Assembly: GCA_020638065.1 (NCBI GenBank)
Contig: JACKJG010000007.1
Span: 1-64,000, forward strand
Origin: Hyphomicrobiaceae bacterium
GTDB taxonomy: Bacteria; Pseudomonadota; Alphaproteobacteria; Rhizobiales; Devosiaceae
Direction: 5' to 3'
Length of the DNA stretch: 64,000 nt
A program made the translations under genes and the position numbers. This document shows positions 8,912 through 17,747 of this stretch, one piece after another (within the stretch, counting starts at the first letter, position 1; each line of letters opens with the position of its first letter). The notes under the pieces were generated by a model. It did no database searches and was not told where the DNA came from. It was given only the letters and a program-made list of their open reading frames with translations.

Positions 8912-9286
8912 TCAACGATTCTCGAGCATGACGAGGTTGCCTTCGGAATCCCTCAGCCAGCACCAGACGACGTCCGGGTCCCAGGGCGCGGATTGCACCG
9001 GCTGAACGATTTCGACGCCTGCCTGCTGCAAGCGCTCAGCGGTCGCCGCAACTTCGTTGTCGATCAGAACCAGAGCCGGCCGATCCATTTCTGCATCGCC
9101 TTCGCGTTTGGTCAGGACAATCGTTGTTTGGGCACCGTCCGGGGCGAGTTCCACCCAATTCCAGCCATCGTCCCCATAAGGGGAATTCTGAACCACCGAG
9201 AATCCGAGCATGTCGGCATAAAAGCCCATCGCCCGCTGCTGATCGGCGACCGGCAGGTTGGTAAATTTGATGTGCGAAACGCTCAC
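8912..9286 (-). CDS. VOC/glyoxalase-family protein inside the pre operon
   Basis: A 124-residue VOC-fold protein (IKFTNLPVADQQRAMGFYADMLGF at the N-terminus, WCWLRDSEGNLVMLENR at the C-terminus). The GTG start at 9284-9286 overlaps the TGA stop of preT (GTGA), so translation is coupled and the gene belongs to the preT-VOC-preA operon. Its role there is unknown; it may act on a pyrimidine breakdown product, but this is inference from position only. The longer upstream frame lies inside preT and is rejected. Confidence 0.85.
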   Translation of the reverse strand: MSVSHIKFTNLPVADQQRAMGFYADMLGFSVVQNSPYGDDGWNWVELAPDGAQTTIVLTKREGDAEMDRPALVLIDNEVAATAERLQQAGVEIVQPVQSAPWDPDVVWCWLRDSEGNLVMLENR

Positions 9287-10644
9287 CGCGCGGCCCCGGA
9301 CAATGCCTTGTGAATGCTCTCGGCGGCATCGCGGCCATGTGCGACTGCGGTGACCGTCAGATCGTCGCCACCGGACGCGCAATCGCCCCCGGCCCAGACC
9401 TTGTCATGCGAGGTGCGCATTTCCTTGTCCACCGCGATCCGGCCGCCCTCGATCCTCAGACCGTCCGCTGTCTCCTCGATCAGGGTCTGGCCGATGGCTT
9501 TGAACACCTGATCGGCCGGCAAGGTCGCGGTGTGGCCGATCCCGGTCAGCTTGCCGTCGCGGATCGCGGTATATTCGAGTTCGATGGCGGAGACGGTGCC
9601 GTCGCTCGAGATCACCCGTTTTGGCTGCAGCCAGTGCCTGATGGTCACGCCCTTTGAGGCGGCGAGTTCCTGCTCGAAATCGGAAGCATTCATGTGGTCC
9701 TTGCCGCGCCGGTAGCAGATCGTCACATTCTCCGCCCCCAAAAGCTTGGCCTGGATGGCGGCGTCGATCGCGGTCATACCGCCACCAATGACCACGACAT
9801 TGCGCCCGATCGGCACGCTGGAAAGATCGGTCGCCTGCCGCAGTTCGGCGATGAAGTCGATGGCATTGTCGACCCCCTCGGTCTCTGATCCATCCGCCAG
9901 CATGGCGTTAACCCCGCCAATGCCGATGCCCAGAAAAACCGCGTCGAATTCGCCCAGCAGCCCGTCAAGGCTGAGCTGTTCGCCCAGCCGCTGTCCCAGT
10001 TCGATGGAAATGCCGCCGATCGACAGCAGATATTCGACTTCCTGCTGCGCAAATCCGTCGACCGTCTTGTAGGTGGCGATGCCATATTCGTTCAGCCCGC
10101 CTGCCTTGGGCCGGGCATCGAAAATCACCACGTCATGCCCGTGCATGGCCAGCCGGTGAGCGCAGGACAGGCCTGCCGGGCCGGCGCCGACAACGGCAAC
10201 CTTCTTGCCGGTCGACGCCTCCCGGGAGAAAAACCGGGCGTCCTCGTCCATGGCGATGTCGGTGGCGTAGCGCTGCAGCCGGCCGATCTTGACCGGCTTG
10301 CCCTCCGCTTCCTCACGAACGCAGACTTCCTCGCATAGCGTTTCGGTGGGGCAGACGCGGGCGCACATCCCCCCCAGAATGTTCTGTTCGAATATGGTTT
10401 TCGCCGCGCCGAGCGGGTTGCCCGTCGAGATTTCGCGAATGAACATCGGGATGTCGATTTGCGTGGGGCAGGCATTCATGCACGGCGCATCGAAACAGAA
10501 ATAACAGCGCTCCGCTTCGATCCGCGCCTCATGCGCGCTCAACGGCGCGTGCAGATCGGCAAAATTGGTTCTCAGCGTTTCCGCATGCAACCGTCCCGCA
10601 ACAATGCCGTCATCCAGCGCCGCGGTCCCCGTCGTTCCCTCCAT
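9283..10644 (-). CDS. preT: Dihydropyrimidine dehydrogenase, NAD(P)H-binding subunit PreT
   Basis: Electron-transfer subunit partnering PreA, related to the small subunit of glutamate synthase. The 453-residue protein has an N-terminal Fe-S domain with Cys clusters (CYFCFDAPCMNACPTQIDI, MCARVCPTETLCEEVC), an FAD-binding Rossmann motif VAVVGAGPAGLSCAHRLA near residue 150 and an NAD(P)H-binding VVVIGGGMTAIDAA near residue 285. It starts the operon; the C-terminal TGA overlaps the VOC start. The upstream sequence (10680-10760) is AT-rich with a TTGACCAATTGATAA stretch on the minus strand that could be part of its promoter or operator. Confidence 0.95.
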   Translation of the reverse strand: MEGTTGTAALDDGIVAGRLHAETLRTNFADLHAPLSAHEARIEAERCYFCFDAPCMNACPTQIDIPMFIREISTGNPLGAAKTIFEQNILGGMCARVCPTETLCEEVCVREEAEGKPVKIGRLQRYATDIAMDEDARFFSREASTGKKVAVVGAGPAGLSCAHRLAMHGHDVVIFDARPKAGGLNEYGIATYKTVDGFAQQEVEYLLSIGGISIELGQRLGEQLSLDGLLGEFDAVFLGIGIGGVNAMLADGSETEGVDNAIDFIAELRQATDLSSVPIGRNVVVIGGGMTAIDAAIQAKLLGAENVTICYRRGKDHMNASDFEQELAASKGVTIRHWLQPKRVISSDGTVSAIELEYTAIRDGKLTGIGHTATLPADQVFKAIGQTLIEETADGLRIEGGRIAVDKEMRTSHDKVWAGGDCASGGDDLTVTAVAHGRDAAESIHKALSGAAR

Positions 10645-10917
10645 GGCGGTTCCATCCCGTTCACTTGCGATCCCTGAACGCTAGCGCAGCCCGAAATTTT
10701 TATCAATTGGTCAAAAAATGAATCTGGAGAGGCCTCGCGCCAGCCGCAAAAGATTGCATTTGATATATGTTCGAACCTTTCGTTAGCATTCGTTTGCTAC
10801 GCATATTCCCCTAGATCCTGTTTGGGGAAGAAATGGTGGTCATTGAAATGCCGCTGGCTGTAGCGAACCGGCGGGGACGCACTTTGATGATGACCACCAC
10901 GCGTTCGGAGGTTCGAA

Positions 10918-11520
10918 TTGTTTGCAAGTGCGTTTATTGTCGGTCCGGATGACGGTCCGGGCCTCGCGTTGGAGCAACTGGCACAGGATGTCGGTTTCCG
11001 GCATGTTCTGTGGCTCAACGACCTGACCGAGGCCGAGGAGCAGACCAAGCAGACGCCGATCTGCTTCTTCTTCTTCAGTTCGGCCCTCGATCCGGAATTG
11101 ACCAAGGAAATTGTCAGCGCGCTGCGCTCAAGCCGGAACCGGCAAATCAAGTTCGCGCCTCTCGTGGCCTTCTGCGAAGAGCCCACCGAAAAAGCGATCC
11201 GCTGCTATCTCAACGCCGGCTTCGACGATATCCTCATCCCGCCGTTCAACGCCCGCACCGCGTCCGACCGGTTGCGCTATCTCGTGCGTCATCACACGGT
11301 GTTTTTCGAAACCAAGACCTATTTCGGTCCGGATCGCCGCCGCAATATCGGGTTGAAGGATCGCGGGCACGCGCTGCGCGGCACAGGCGGTGAACATCGC
11401 CGCATTGAAATCGTGCGCGACCCCAATGTCGGGGTCAAGATCCTGCGCGACCAGCATTTCAAGGAACAGACCAAAGCCGGCGAAAGGGACTATCACAGTC
11501 TCAAACGGCTCTGGGCCTGA
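10918..11520 (+). CDS. Degenerate receiver (pseudo-receiver) domain protein
   Basis: A 200-residue protein whose first 130 residues have the rhythm of a CheY-like receiver domain (alternating strands and helices, with NAGFDDILIPPFN in place of the usual GADDYLxKPF). The beta-3 phospho-acceptor Asp is not visible (TPICFFFFSS instead) and the conserved Lys is replaced by Pro, so phosphorylation is unlikely. After it come FGPDRRRNIG and a basic C-terminal tail. The start is TTG with a well-placed GGAGG six bases upstream. I do not know the function; it may be a protein-interaction domain. Confidence 0.7.
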   Translation: MFASAFIVGPDDGPGLALEQLAQDVGFRHVLWLNDLTEAEEQTKQTPICFFFFSSALDPELTKEIVSALRSSRNRQIKFAPLVAFCEEPTEKAIRCYLNAGFDDILIPPFNARTASDRLRYLVRHHTVFFETKTYFGPDRRRNIGLKDRGHALRGTGGEHRRIEIVRDPNVGVKILRDQHFKEQTKAGERDYHSLKRLWA

Positions 11521-11673
11521 CATCCGCACTTCCTGGTTTCCTGCAATCACACGCAGCCTGACAATTTGGGTGCGCATGCAGCCTGTCCCGCCTATGGACA
11601 GGTGCAAATCGGGTGTGTAACGCTCGCGTCCGGCCGGTGTGAAATCGATTGCCGGTGCCAAGGGATTTCACTC

Positions 11674-12843
11674 ATGTCCGTGTTCGTCACCCGGCCGCAT
11701 TTCCGGATCTTTGCGTCGTTCTTCATCTATGCGCTGATGCTGGGCGCCATCTATCCGCGCCTGGGCGATCTGCAGCAACAGATGGGCGTCGGTGAAGGCG
11801 CGCTCGGGGCAGCGCTGATCGGAGCGGCCCTCGGGACGCAGATTTCGCTCGCCTTTGCCCAACCGCTCATGCAGTCCATCGGTTATCGCTGGTCCATGCT
11901 GTTGGCTGTGCCCATGCTCGGCATCGCCGAGGTTCTGGCAACGACCGCCTCGAGCCCCCTAGTCTTTTTCGGTTTTCAGTGTGTCGCGGGTCTGGCGGTG
12001 GGCGTGGTCGAGATGATCATCAATCTGGAAGCGGACCGGGTCGAACACAAGATCGGGCGGCGCATCATGAGCCGGGCGCATGCCTTCTGGAGTTTCGGTT
12101 TCATGGCCGCTGCCTATCTCGGTGCCGGCTTTGCCCAGGCGCACATTTCTCCCACCATGCACCTGCTCATCCTGCTCGTATTCGTGGCTGTGCTGAACAC
12201 TTATCTGTTTCACGATTACGTGCCGGCGCCTTCGCGCAATGTCGAAGAGGGGGGCGGGTCACGCTTTGTGCGGCCGACCCCGGCCATTCTGGTTCTGGTG
12301 ACCTTTACCCTCAGCGCCATGATTCTGGAGGGGGCGAGCCTTGACTGGTCGGTCATCTACATGCGCGACGTGCACCACACCCAGCCCTGGCTGAACGCAT
12401 CGACACTCGGCATCTTCGCCATGATCATGGCGATCTCGCGTTTCTTCGCCGACGGATTTGTCGAGCGTTTCGGTCCCGAGCGCGTCGCCCGCACCCTGGT
12501 TGCGATCATGGGTATCGGTGCCCTGTCGGTTGCGCTGGCGCCGCATCCCGCCATTTCGATCTTCGGTTTCGCCTGCCTCGGTATCGGCACCAGCGCGATT
12601 TTCCCGCTCTCCATGTCCGCCGCCGCGCAAATGACCGACCGGCCCGCCGTCGTCAACGTCGCCTCGCTGGCACAGATCTCTTTTGTCACTTTCCTGCTCG
12701 CGCCCCCGCTGCTCGGTTTTGTCGCCGAACATTTCGGAATCCGCTGGTCATACGCGATTGGCCTGCCCTTTGTTATCCTGAGCTGGCTGACTGTGCACCG
12801 CATCCTTGCCGGCGTTAAGGTGGAAACCCAGGTAACGGACTAG
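11674..12843 (+). CDS. Major facilitator superfamily transporter (first of two paralogues)
   Basis: A 389-residue MFS permease with about twelve hydrophobic segments. Family-typical stretches are IYPRLGDLQQQMGVGEGALGAALIGAALGT, INLEADRVEHKIGRRIMSRAHAFWS and GIGTSAIFPLSMSAAAQ, resembling the branch of sugar/peptide MFS proteins with an EADR motif. The ATG at 11674 is chosen because residues before it are not hydrophobic or conserved. It is similar along its length to the MFS gene at 13335, with mmcB between; the trio is tightly packed. Substrate unknown. Confidence 0.9.
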   Translation: MSVFVTRPHFRIFASFFIYALMLGAIYPRLGDLQQQMGVGEGALGAALIGAALGTQISLAFAQPLMQSIGYRWSMLLAVPMLGIAEVLATTASSPLVFFGFQCVAGLAVGVVEMIINLEADRVEHKIGRRIMSRAHAFWSFGFMAAAYLGAGFAQAHISPTMHLLILLVFVAVLNTYLFHDYVPAPSRNVEEGGGSRFVRPTPAILVLVTFTLSAMILEGASLDWSVIYMRDVHHTQPWLNASTLGIFAMIMAISRFFADGFVERFGPERVARTLVAIMGIGALSVALAPHPAISIFGFACLGIGTSAIFPLSMSAAAQMTDRPAVVNVASLAQISFVTFLLAPPLLGFVAEHFGIRWSYAIGLPFVILSWLTVHRILAGVKVETQVTD

Positions 12844-12852
12844 GGGCAGGGC

Positions 12853-13323
12853 GTGGCGGAGGAAAATCTGGATCCAATTCTGGTCGATGGCCGCCAGTCG
12901 GAAACAGCTCTGCGTGTGCAGCGCGGCACCATGCGGTTTCTGCGCGCCCAGCTCGACATGGCCTGCTATGCCGAACTGCCGCTGGCCAATGGCCGCCGCG
13001 CCGACATTCTGGCGGTAGGGCCCAAGGGCGAAATCTGGATCATCGAAATCAAATCGAGCATCGAGGATTTCCGGGTCGATCAGAAATGGCCTGAATACCG
13101 CGAATTCTGCGATCGCTTCCTGTTCGCCAAACCGCCCGAGCTGGCGGCCGAAATCTTCCCGGAGAGCGAAGGTCTGATCGTCGCCGACGGCCATGGAGCC
13201 GACATCCTTCGGCATGCGCAGAACGACCCCATGGCGCCTGCCCGCCGCAAGGCGCTGATGCTGCGCCTGGCCCGCGCGGGCGCCGACCGCATTCATGCCC
13301 TGATGGATCCCGGTCCGCGCTGA
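12853..13323 (+). CDS. mmcB: MmcB-family DNA repair protein
   Basis: A 156-residue protein with the PD-(D/E)XK-like nuclease core of the MmcB family: GRRADILAVGPKGEIWIIEIKSS gives the catalytic Asp and the E-x-K triad, followed by DFRVDQKWPEYREFCDRFLF. MmcB is SOS-regulated in Caulobacter and Rhizobiales and linked to mitomycin-type damage tolerance. The GTG start lies 10 bases after the upstream MFS stop. No SOS box was recognised in the short gap, so it is probably transcribed with the MFS gene. Confidence 0.88.
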   Translation: MAEENLDPILVDGRQSETALRVQRGTMRFLRAQLDMACYAELPLANGRRADILAVGPKGEIWIIEIKSSIEDFRVDQKWPEYREFCDRFLFAKPPELAAEIFPESEGLIVADGHGADILRHAQNDPMAPARRKALMLRLARAGADRIHALMDPGPR

Positions 13324-13334
13324 CTGCTCTCACC

Positions 13335-14486
13335 ATGACCCTTCAGACCCGCATCAAACTCGTTTTTCTGCTGCAATCCATTGCGGGTGGCGCCATGGTC
13401 ACGCGCATTCCCGATCTGCAGCAGGGTCTTGGCCTCAGCGAAGGCGAACTGGGTCTGGTCATGATGGGACAGCCGCTCGGCGCGCTCTTCATGTTTCTCT
13501 TCGCCTCGCGCCTTGTCGAACGGTTCGGCACCCGCCTGTCGCTGATGGTCTTCATCCCCGTCATGGCGGGTTTTCTGATCGTTCAGGCGCTGGCGACATC
13601 CGGCCTTGTTCTCGGTGCTGGGCTCTTCGGCTTTGCAGCCGCCTTTGCGCTGACCAATGTCGCCATGAATGTCGAAGCGGATCGGGTCGAGGCGGCCACC
13701 GGCGACAAGGTGATGAATAAGTGCCACGGCGTCTGGAGCTATGGATTCCTGGCGACGTCCCTGCTCGGCGTCGCCATGCATGGCGGACACGTGCCAGTGC
13801 TCTATCACTTTGGCGGCCTGTTCCCGCTGGTCGTGTTGGCCACGATCTGGCTTCTTGGTCCTTTTCAGGCCGCCGCGCCCCGCGCGCACAAGGGGCTGAC
13901 CCGCCGCCCGGCCTTTGCCGTTCCCACCTTGCTGACCCTGACCCTTGTTGCCTTCGGCTTTGCCGGCGGCATGACCGAAATGGGCACCCGCATCTGGTCG
14001 ATCATCTATGTGCGCGATACGTTCGTGGTGCCCGCCTGGGTCGAGTCCCTTACTCTGCCGGCCTTTTCGTTCTTCATGGCCAGCGCCCGCATGGGAGCCG
14101 ACACCTTTCTGAGATGGACCGGTGCGGTGCGCGGCGTCCGCATCATGCTCGCCATCGCCATGCTCGGTGTGTTGTTCGTTGTCTTCGCGCCCAATCTTTA
14201 TCTGGCACTCACCGGCTTTGCCATGATGGGCGTCGGCGTGTGCGTGCTTTTCCCGCTCATGCTCAGCACTGCCGCACAGGCCGGGGACCGGCCCGCCTCG
14301 GAAAACGTTGCCGCTGTCACTCTGGTGAACAGCCTGATCATGCTCGGCTCACCCGCGCTCATGGGTCTGGTGGCCGAGGCTTTCGGCATCCGCGTTACTT
14401 TCGGACTGCTTCTGCCGATCCTGATGTTGAGTTTTTCCGTCGCAGGCGTGCTGCGCCTGCGCGATCAAGCGCCCAGAACCTCCTGA
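13335..14486 (+). CDS. Major facilitator superfamily transporter (second paralogue)
   Basis: A 383-residue MFS permease, twelve hydrophobic segments, paralogous to the gene at 11674 (shared motifs: IPDLQQGLGLSEGELGLVMM, MNVEADRVEAATGDKVMNKCHGVWS, MGVGVCVLFPLMLSTAAQAGDRPA). It starts 11 bases after mmcB. Its last 22 bases overlap the 3' end of the convergent beta-CASP gene. Substrate unknown. Confidence 0.9.
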   Translation: MTLQTRIKLVFLLQSIAGGAMVTRIPDLQQGLGLSEGELGLVMMGQPLGALFMFLFASRLVERFGTRLSLMVFIPVMAGFLIVQALATSGLVLGAGLFGFAAAFALTNVAMNVEADRVEAATGDKVMNKCHGVWSYGFLATSLLGVAMHGGHVPVLYHFGGLFPLVVLATIWLLGPFQAAAPRAHKGLTRRPAFAVPTLLTLTLVAFGFAGGMTEMGTRIWSIIYVRDTFVVPAWVESLTLPAFSFFMASARMGADTFLRWTGAVRGVRIMLAIAMLGVLFVVFAPNLYLALTGFAMMGVGVCVLFPLMLSTAAQAGDRPASENVAAVTLVNSLIMLGSPALMGLVAEAFGIRVTFGLLLPILMLSFSVAGVLRLRDQAPRTS

Positions 14487-16051
14487 AGCTTCTTCATCAG
14501 TTCCAGCCGGTCCGCATCCGATTGCGCCGCGTGCAGCTTCTGCCCGAGCCGGATTGAGAAATCGGCATATTCATTGTTCCAGTCGCGCGAGAATTGCCGC
14601 GTGTCGATCCGGCGTTTCTCCGGTGCGCCGCGGGCCGCAATGCCGAAGGCGCGCAGTTCGAAATAGTCGTCGAGTTCAGGCGCGATGATCTGATCCCCGC
14701 CCAGCCCGAGTTCCATCAGGTCTCCGCGCATGGCTTCCCGCGATTCATCCTCGCCATGGGTCAGAAACAGGGCGCCATGAGCCGGCAGGCGATGCGCCAC
14801 CCATTCGATGAGTTCTTTGTGATCGGCGTGGGCCGAATAATTTCCGATTGAACGGATGCTGGCCCGCACCGGATAGCGATCACCGTGAATGCGCACCTCG
14901 TCCGCACCGCTCTGGATGATCTGCCCCAGCGTGCCCGGTGCCTGAAAACCGACGAACAGAACGGTCGCGTTTGACCGCGCGATGTTGTTGCGCAAATGAT
15001 GCTTGATCCGCCCCGCCTCACACATGCCGGAGGCCGACATGATGATCGCCCCGCCTCTGATCTTGTTGATGTCTTTGGATTCCTCGACCGATTCGACAAT
15101 CCGGAACCGTTCATCGCTGAACAATTCGTCCGCCGTCAGTTCCATATCCTCGAACATGGCGGAATATTTGGTGTAGACGCCAGTCACCTTCGAGGCGAGC
15201 GGGGAATCGAGAAAGACCCGCTGTGGATTGATCTCGCCCGATTTGATCAATGTGCCGATATCGTGCAGCAATTCCTGACTGCGCTCGACGGCGAAGGTGG
15301 GGATGACCAGGTTGCCGCCGCGCCCCAGCGCCTCGTTGATCTCGCCGCGCAGGGCTTCACGTCGCTGTTCGAGCGTGTAATCTGCGCGATTGCGTCCGCC
15401 ATACGTGGATTCGGAAAGGATATAGTCGAAATCCGACGGCGCTTCGGGGCCCTTGTAGAAGACCTTTTCATCCGGTCCGAGATCGCCCGAGAACAGGATC
15501 CGGATCGGATTGTCGTCTTTGGTCTCGACCTCGACCTCGATCGACGCCGATCCGAGGATATGTCCGGCGTTCCAGAACCGGGCCCGAACCCCGGGTCCGG
15601 GCTCGAACCAGTCTCCGTAATCGTGGCTCTTCATCAACCCCAGCGTCTTGTCCGCATCCTCGCGCGTATAGAGCGGATCAAAGAGCTTTTCGCCCCTGCG
15701 TGCGCGGGTGCGATTGGCGCGCTCGGTTTCACTCTCCTGAATGCCGGCCGCGTCTTCGAGCAGGAATTCCGAAAGACCGTTCGTCGGGGCCGTCGCATGA
15801 ATGGGCCCGGAAAATCCGGCATGCGCCAATCGCGGCAGCAGCCCGGCATGGTCGATATGCGCATGGGTCAAAAGCACATAGGCAATGTGTTCCGGCTCAA
15901 ACGGATAGGGTTTGTAATTGAGATCGCGGACGGTCTTGTTGCCCTGAAACATACCGCAATCGACCAGAAACTGCCCATGTGGATGCACGACCCGGTAGCA
16001 GGACCCCGTCACCGTGCCGGCGGCACCGTGAAAATGCAGTTCAACGCTCAT
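14465..16051 (-). CDS. MBL-fold beta-CASP hydrolase (putative RNA-processing exonuclease)
   Basis: A 528-residue metallo-beta-lactamase protein with HxHxDH zinc motif THAHIDHAG near residue 60, further metal ligands around HILGSA and FSGDLG, a beta-CASP insert (YGGRNR, NLVIPTFAVERSQELL, IIMSASGMCEAGRIKHHL) and the terminal YSAHADHKEL metal-binding His. This is the YSH1/CPSF-73-like family, predicted 5'-3' exo/endoribonucleases. The ATG at 16051 is chosen because the 69 upstream residues are not family-like. It converges on the MFS gene with a 22-base overlap. Confidence 0.9.
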   Translation of the reverse strand: MSVELHFHGAAGTVTGSCYRVVHPHGQFLVDCGMFQGNKTVRDLNYKPYPFEPEHIAYVLLTHAHIDHAGLLPRLAHAGFSGPIHATAPTNGLSEFLLEDAAGIQESETERANRTRARRGEKLFDPLYTREDADKTLGLMKSHDYGDWFEPGPGVRARFWNAGHILGSASIEVEVETKDDNPIRILFSGDLGPDEKVFYKGPEAPSDFDYILSESTYGGRNRADYTLEQRREALRGEINEALGRGGNLVIPTFAVERSQELLHDIGTLIKSGEINPQRVFLDSPLASKVTGVYTKYSAMFEDMELTADELFSDERFRIVESVEESKDINKIRGGAIIMSASGMCEAGRIKHHLRNNIARSNATVLFVGFQAPGTLGQIIQSGADEVRIHGDRYPVRASIRSIGNYSAHADHKELIEWVAHRLPAHGALFLTHGEDESREAMRGDLMELGLGGDQIIAPELDDYFELRAFGIAARGAPEKRRIDTRQFSRDWNNEYADFSIRLGQKLHAAQSDADRLELMKKLQEVLGA

Positions 16052-16152
16052 GTGATTTTCCAGTTTCGTTGCCGGCCGCCAAAGCTTCGGCATGACCGGT
16101 TTGGTCTCGAACAGCGATTTGCCGGTTACGCTATTGGCCCGGCAAGCGGACT

Positions 16153-16767
16153 TCAAGCCTCGTTCGGCCCGACAATCTTCATTGCCTGGTCCAGTGTTTC
16201 GCCAAAACTTCGATCCGCCCCCTCTGCAAACCAGGTTTTCTGCGCGGAAACGAGACATCCGAACGCCGCCGCGACAATGGTTTGCGCTTCAAGCCGTGTC
16301 AGCGGCCGCGACGCACCCCGCAATTGGCTGCGATTGTAGAACCCGTCTGTGACGGCCTGCTGAAGGTGCTGCATTTTTTCCAGATAGGCCGAAAACAGTG
16401 CCGGGGTCTCGAAGATGATCCGTTGCATGGGCTCGGCCACGCGGCGCCGGTCGAGCATGTCCGCATGCCGTGCCAGCGGTGTGAACATGCGTTGCAGCGT
16501 CTGCCAGACCGGTTCGCCTTCCGGCGCGGATTGCAGAATAGCCAGCATCTCCTCGGCCATGAACTCGAACTTGCCGAGAACCAGCTCCTCCTTGCTGGCG
16601 AAATATCTGAATATGCTGCGCTGCGACAGGCCGGCCTTCTCGGCGACGGCATCGATCGTCGTGGCGTCATAGCCGCATTCCGCAAATAGCGAATTTGCCG
16701 CGTCTGCGATCTCCTTCCTGACCGCGCGCCGGGTCCGTTCCCTCAGACTCATGCTTTCATCGTTCAT
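16153..16767 (-). CDS. TetR/AcrR-family transcriptional regulator
   Basis: A 204-residue regulator with an N-terminal TetR helix-turn-helix (ADAANSLFAECGYDATTIDAVAEKAGLSQRSIFRYFASKEEL, residues about 20-62) and a variable ligand-binding C-terminal domain. It is divergent from an SDR gene across an 81-base gap that carries inverted and direct repeats; the usual arrangement is that the regulator represses itself and the divergent enzyme. Confidence 0.9.
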   Translation of the reverse strand: MNDESMSLRERTRRAVRKEIADAANSLFAECGYDATTIDAVAEKAGLSQRSIFRYFASKEELVLGKFEFMAEEMLAILQSAPEGEPVWQTLQRMFTPLARHADMLDRRRVAEPMQRIIFETPALFSAYLEKMQHLQQAVTDGFYNRSQLRGASRPLTRLEAQTIVAAAFGCLVSAQKTWFAEGADRSFGETLDQAMKIVGPNEA

Positions 16768-16784
16768 CGGCCAATTCCAGAAAC

Positions 16785-16813
16785 TTGACAGTCACTGACA
16801 TAAATTGCATAAA
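16785..16813 (+). promoter_or_regulatory. Putative SDR promoter with overlapping TetR operator
   Basis: TTGACA at 16785-16790 with CATAAA 17 bases later gives a sigma70-like promoter. The CAGT-C-ACTG palindrome and a TGACA-N5-TGACA repeat (16786-16800) overlap the -35 and spacer, where a TetR dimer would block transcription. Pattern only. Confidence 0.4.
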
Positions 16814-16848
16814 CTGCAGAAAATTGCACGCGCCAATCGGGTTATCAC

Positions 16849-17724
16849 ATGAACGAGCCTGCTTCCAATGCGCCGGACCTCACGCGCCGGACGATAATTG
16901 TCACAGGGGCGAGCGATGGTATCGGCGCTGCGGCGGCACGCAGCCTCACGTCGCACGGTCATGAGGTCGTTATCGTCGGCCGCTCTCCAGACAAGACCCG
17001 CGCCGTGGCGGCCGAAACGGGCGCTGAATTTCACATCGCGGATTTTGCGCGTCTGGACGAGGTGCGCGACCTGGCGCGGGAACTCGATCAGCGGCATGAG
17101 CGGATCGATGTTCTGGCGAACAATGCCGGCGGTATTTTCGGCGAGCGGAAGAAGACCGTCGATGGATTCGAATTGACCTTCCAGGTCAATCACCTGGCGC
17201 CGTTTCTGTTGACGTCCCTGTTGCTGCCCAAGCTGATCGCAGGCCGCGCCTCGATCATTCAGACATCGAGCATCGGCGCGCGCTTCAGCGGCAAGATCGA
17301 CATTGATGACCTTGATATGGACAGGAACTATTCCGCCATCCGTGCCTACATGGCCAGCAAGCTGGAAAACGTGCTCTTCACCCGCGAACTGCACCGGCGC
17401 TATCACGCTGAGGGCATTTCAGCCGCTGCCTTCCATCCCGGAAACATCGCATCCGGCTTCGGAGCTCACACGCAAAGCCGTTTGATGCGCCTGATTGCCA
17501 CCAACCCGATCTTCCGCGCCGTGGCGGCCACGCCCGAACAGGGGGCGCAGCAACTCGTCTGGCTCGCCGAAGGCATGCCGGGCCGGGATTGGGAATCCGG
17601 CGCCTACTACGAACGTGGCAAACCGGCGAGCCGGGAAAATCCTCAGGCGCGCGAAGCGAGACTGGCCGAACAGCTCTGGGAGCGTTCCGCGCAACTAGTC
17701 GGAATGGCAAACAAACAGCCCTGA
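16849..17724 (+). CDS. Short-chain dehydrogenase/reductase
   Basis: A 291-residue SDR with the classical NAD(P)-binding TGASDGIGAAAARSL glycine motif (residues 18-32), the NNAGG strand-4 motif, the Ser in IQTSSIGAR and a Y-x-x-x-K active site (YMASK). The arrangement resembles the WW-domain oxidoreductase/retinol-dehydrogenase-like branch of SDRs. Substrate unknown; likely under control of the divergent TetR regulator. Confidence 0.9.
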   Translation: MNEPASNAPDLTRRTIIVTGASDGIGAAAARSLTSHGHEVVIVGRSPDKTRAVAAETGAEFHIADFARLDEVRDLARELDQRHERIDVLANNAGGIFGERKKTVDGFELTFQVNHLAPFLLTSLLLPKLIAGRASIIQTSSIGARFSGKIDIDDLDMDRNYSAIRAYMASKLENVLFTRELHRRYHAEGISAAAFHPGNIASGFGAHTQSRLMRLIATNPIFRAVAATPEQGAQQLVWLAEGMPGRDWESGAYYERGKPASRENPQAREARLAEQLWERSAQLVGMANKQP

Positions 17725-17747
17725 GCTTGAAGAATCAGCCCTGGGGC

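Noticed and set aside
14996..16339. Plus-strand frame of 447 codons
   Set aside because: It is antisense to the beta-CASP gene and has no family-like motif.
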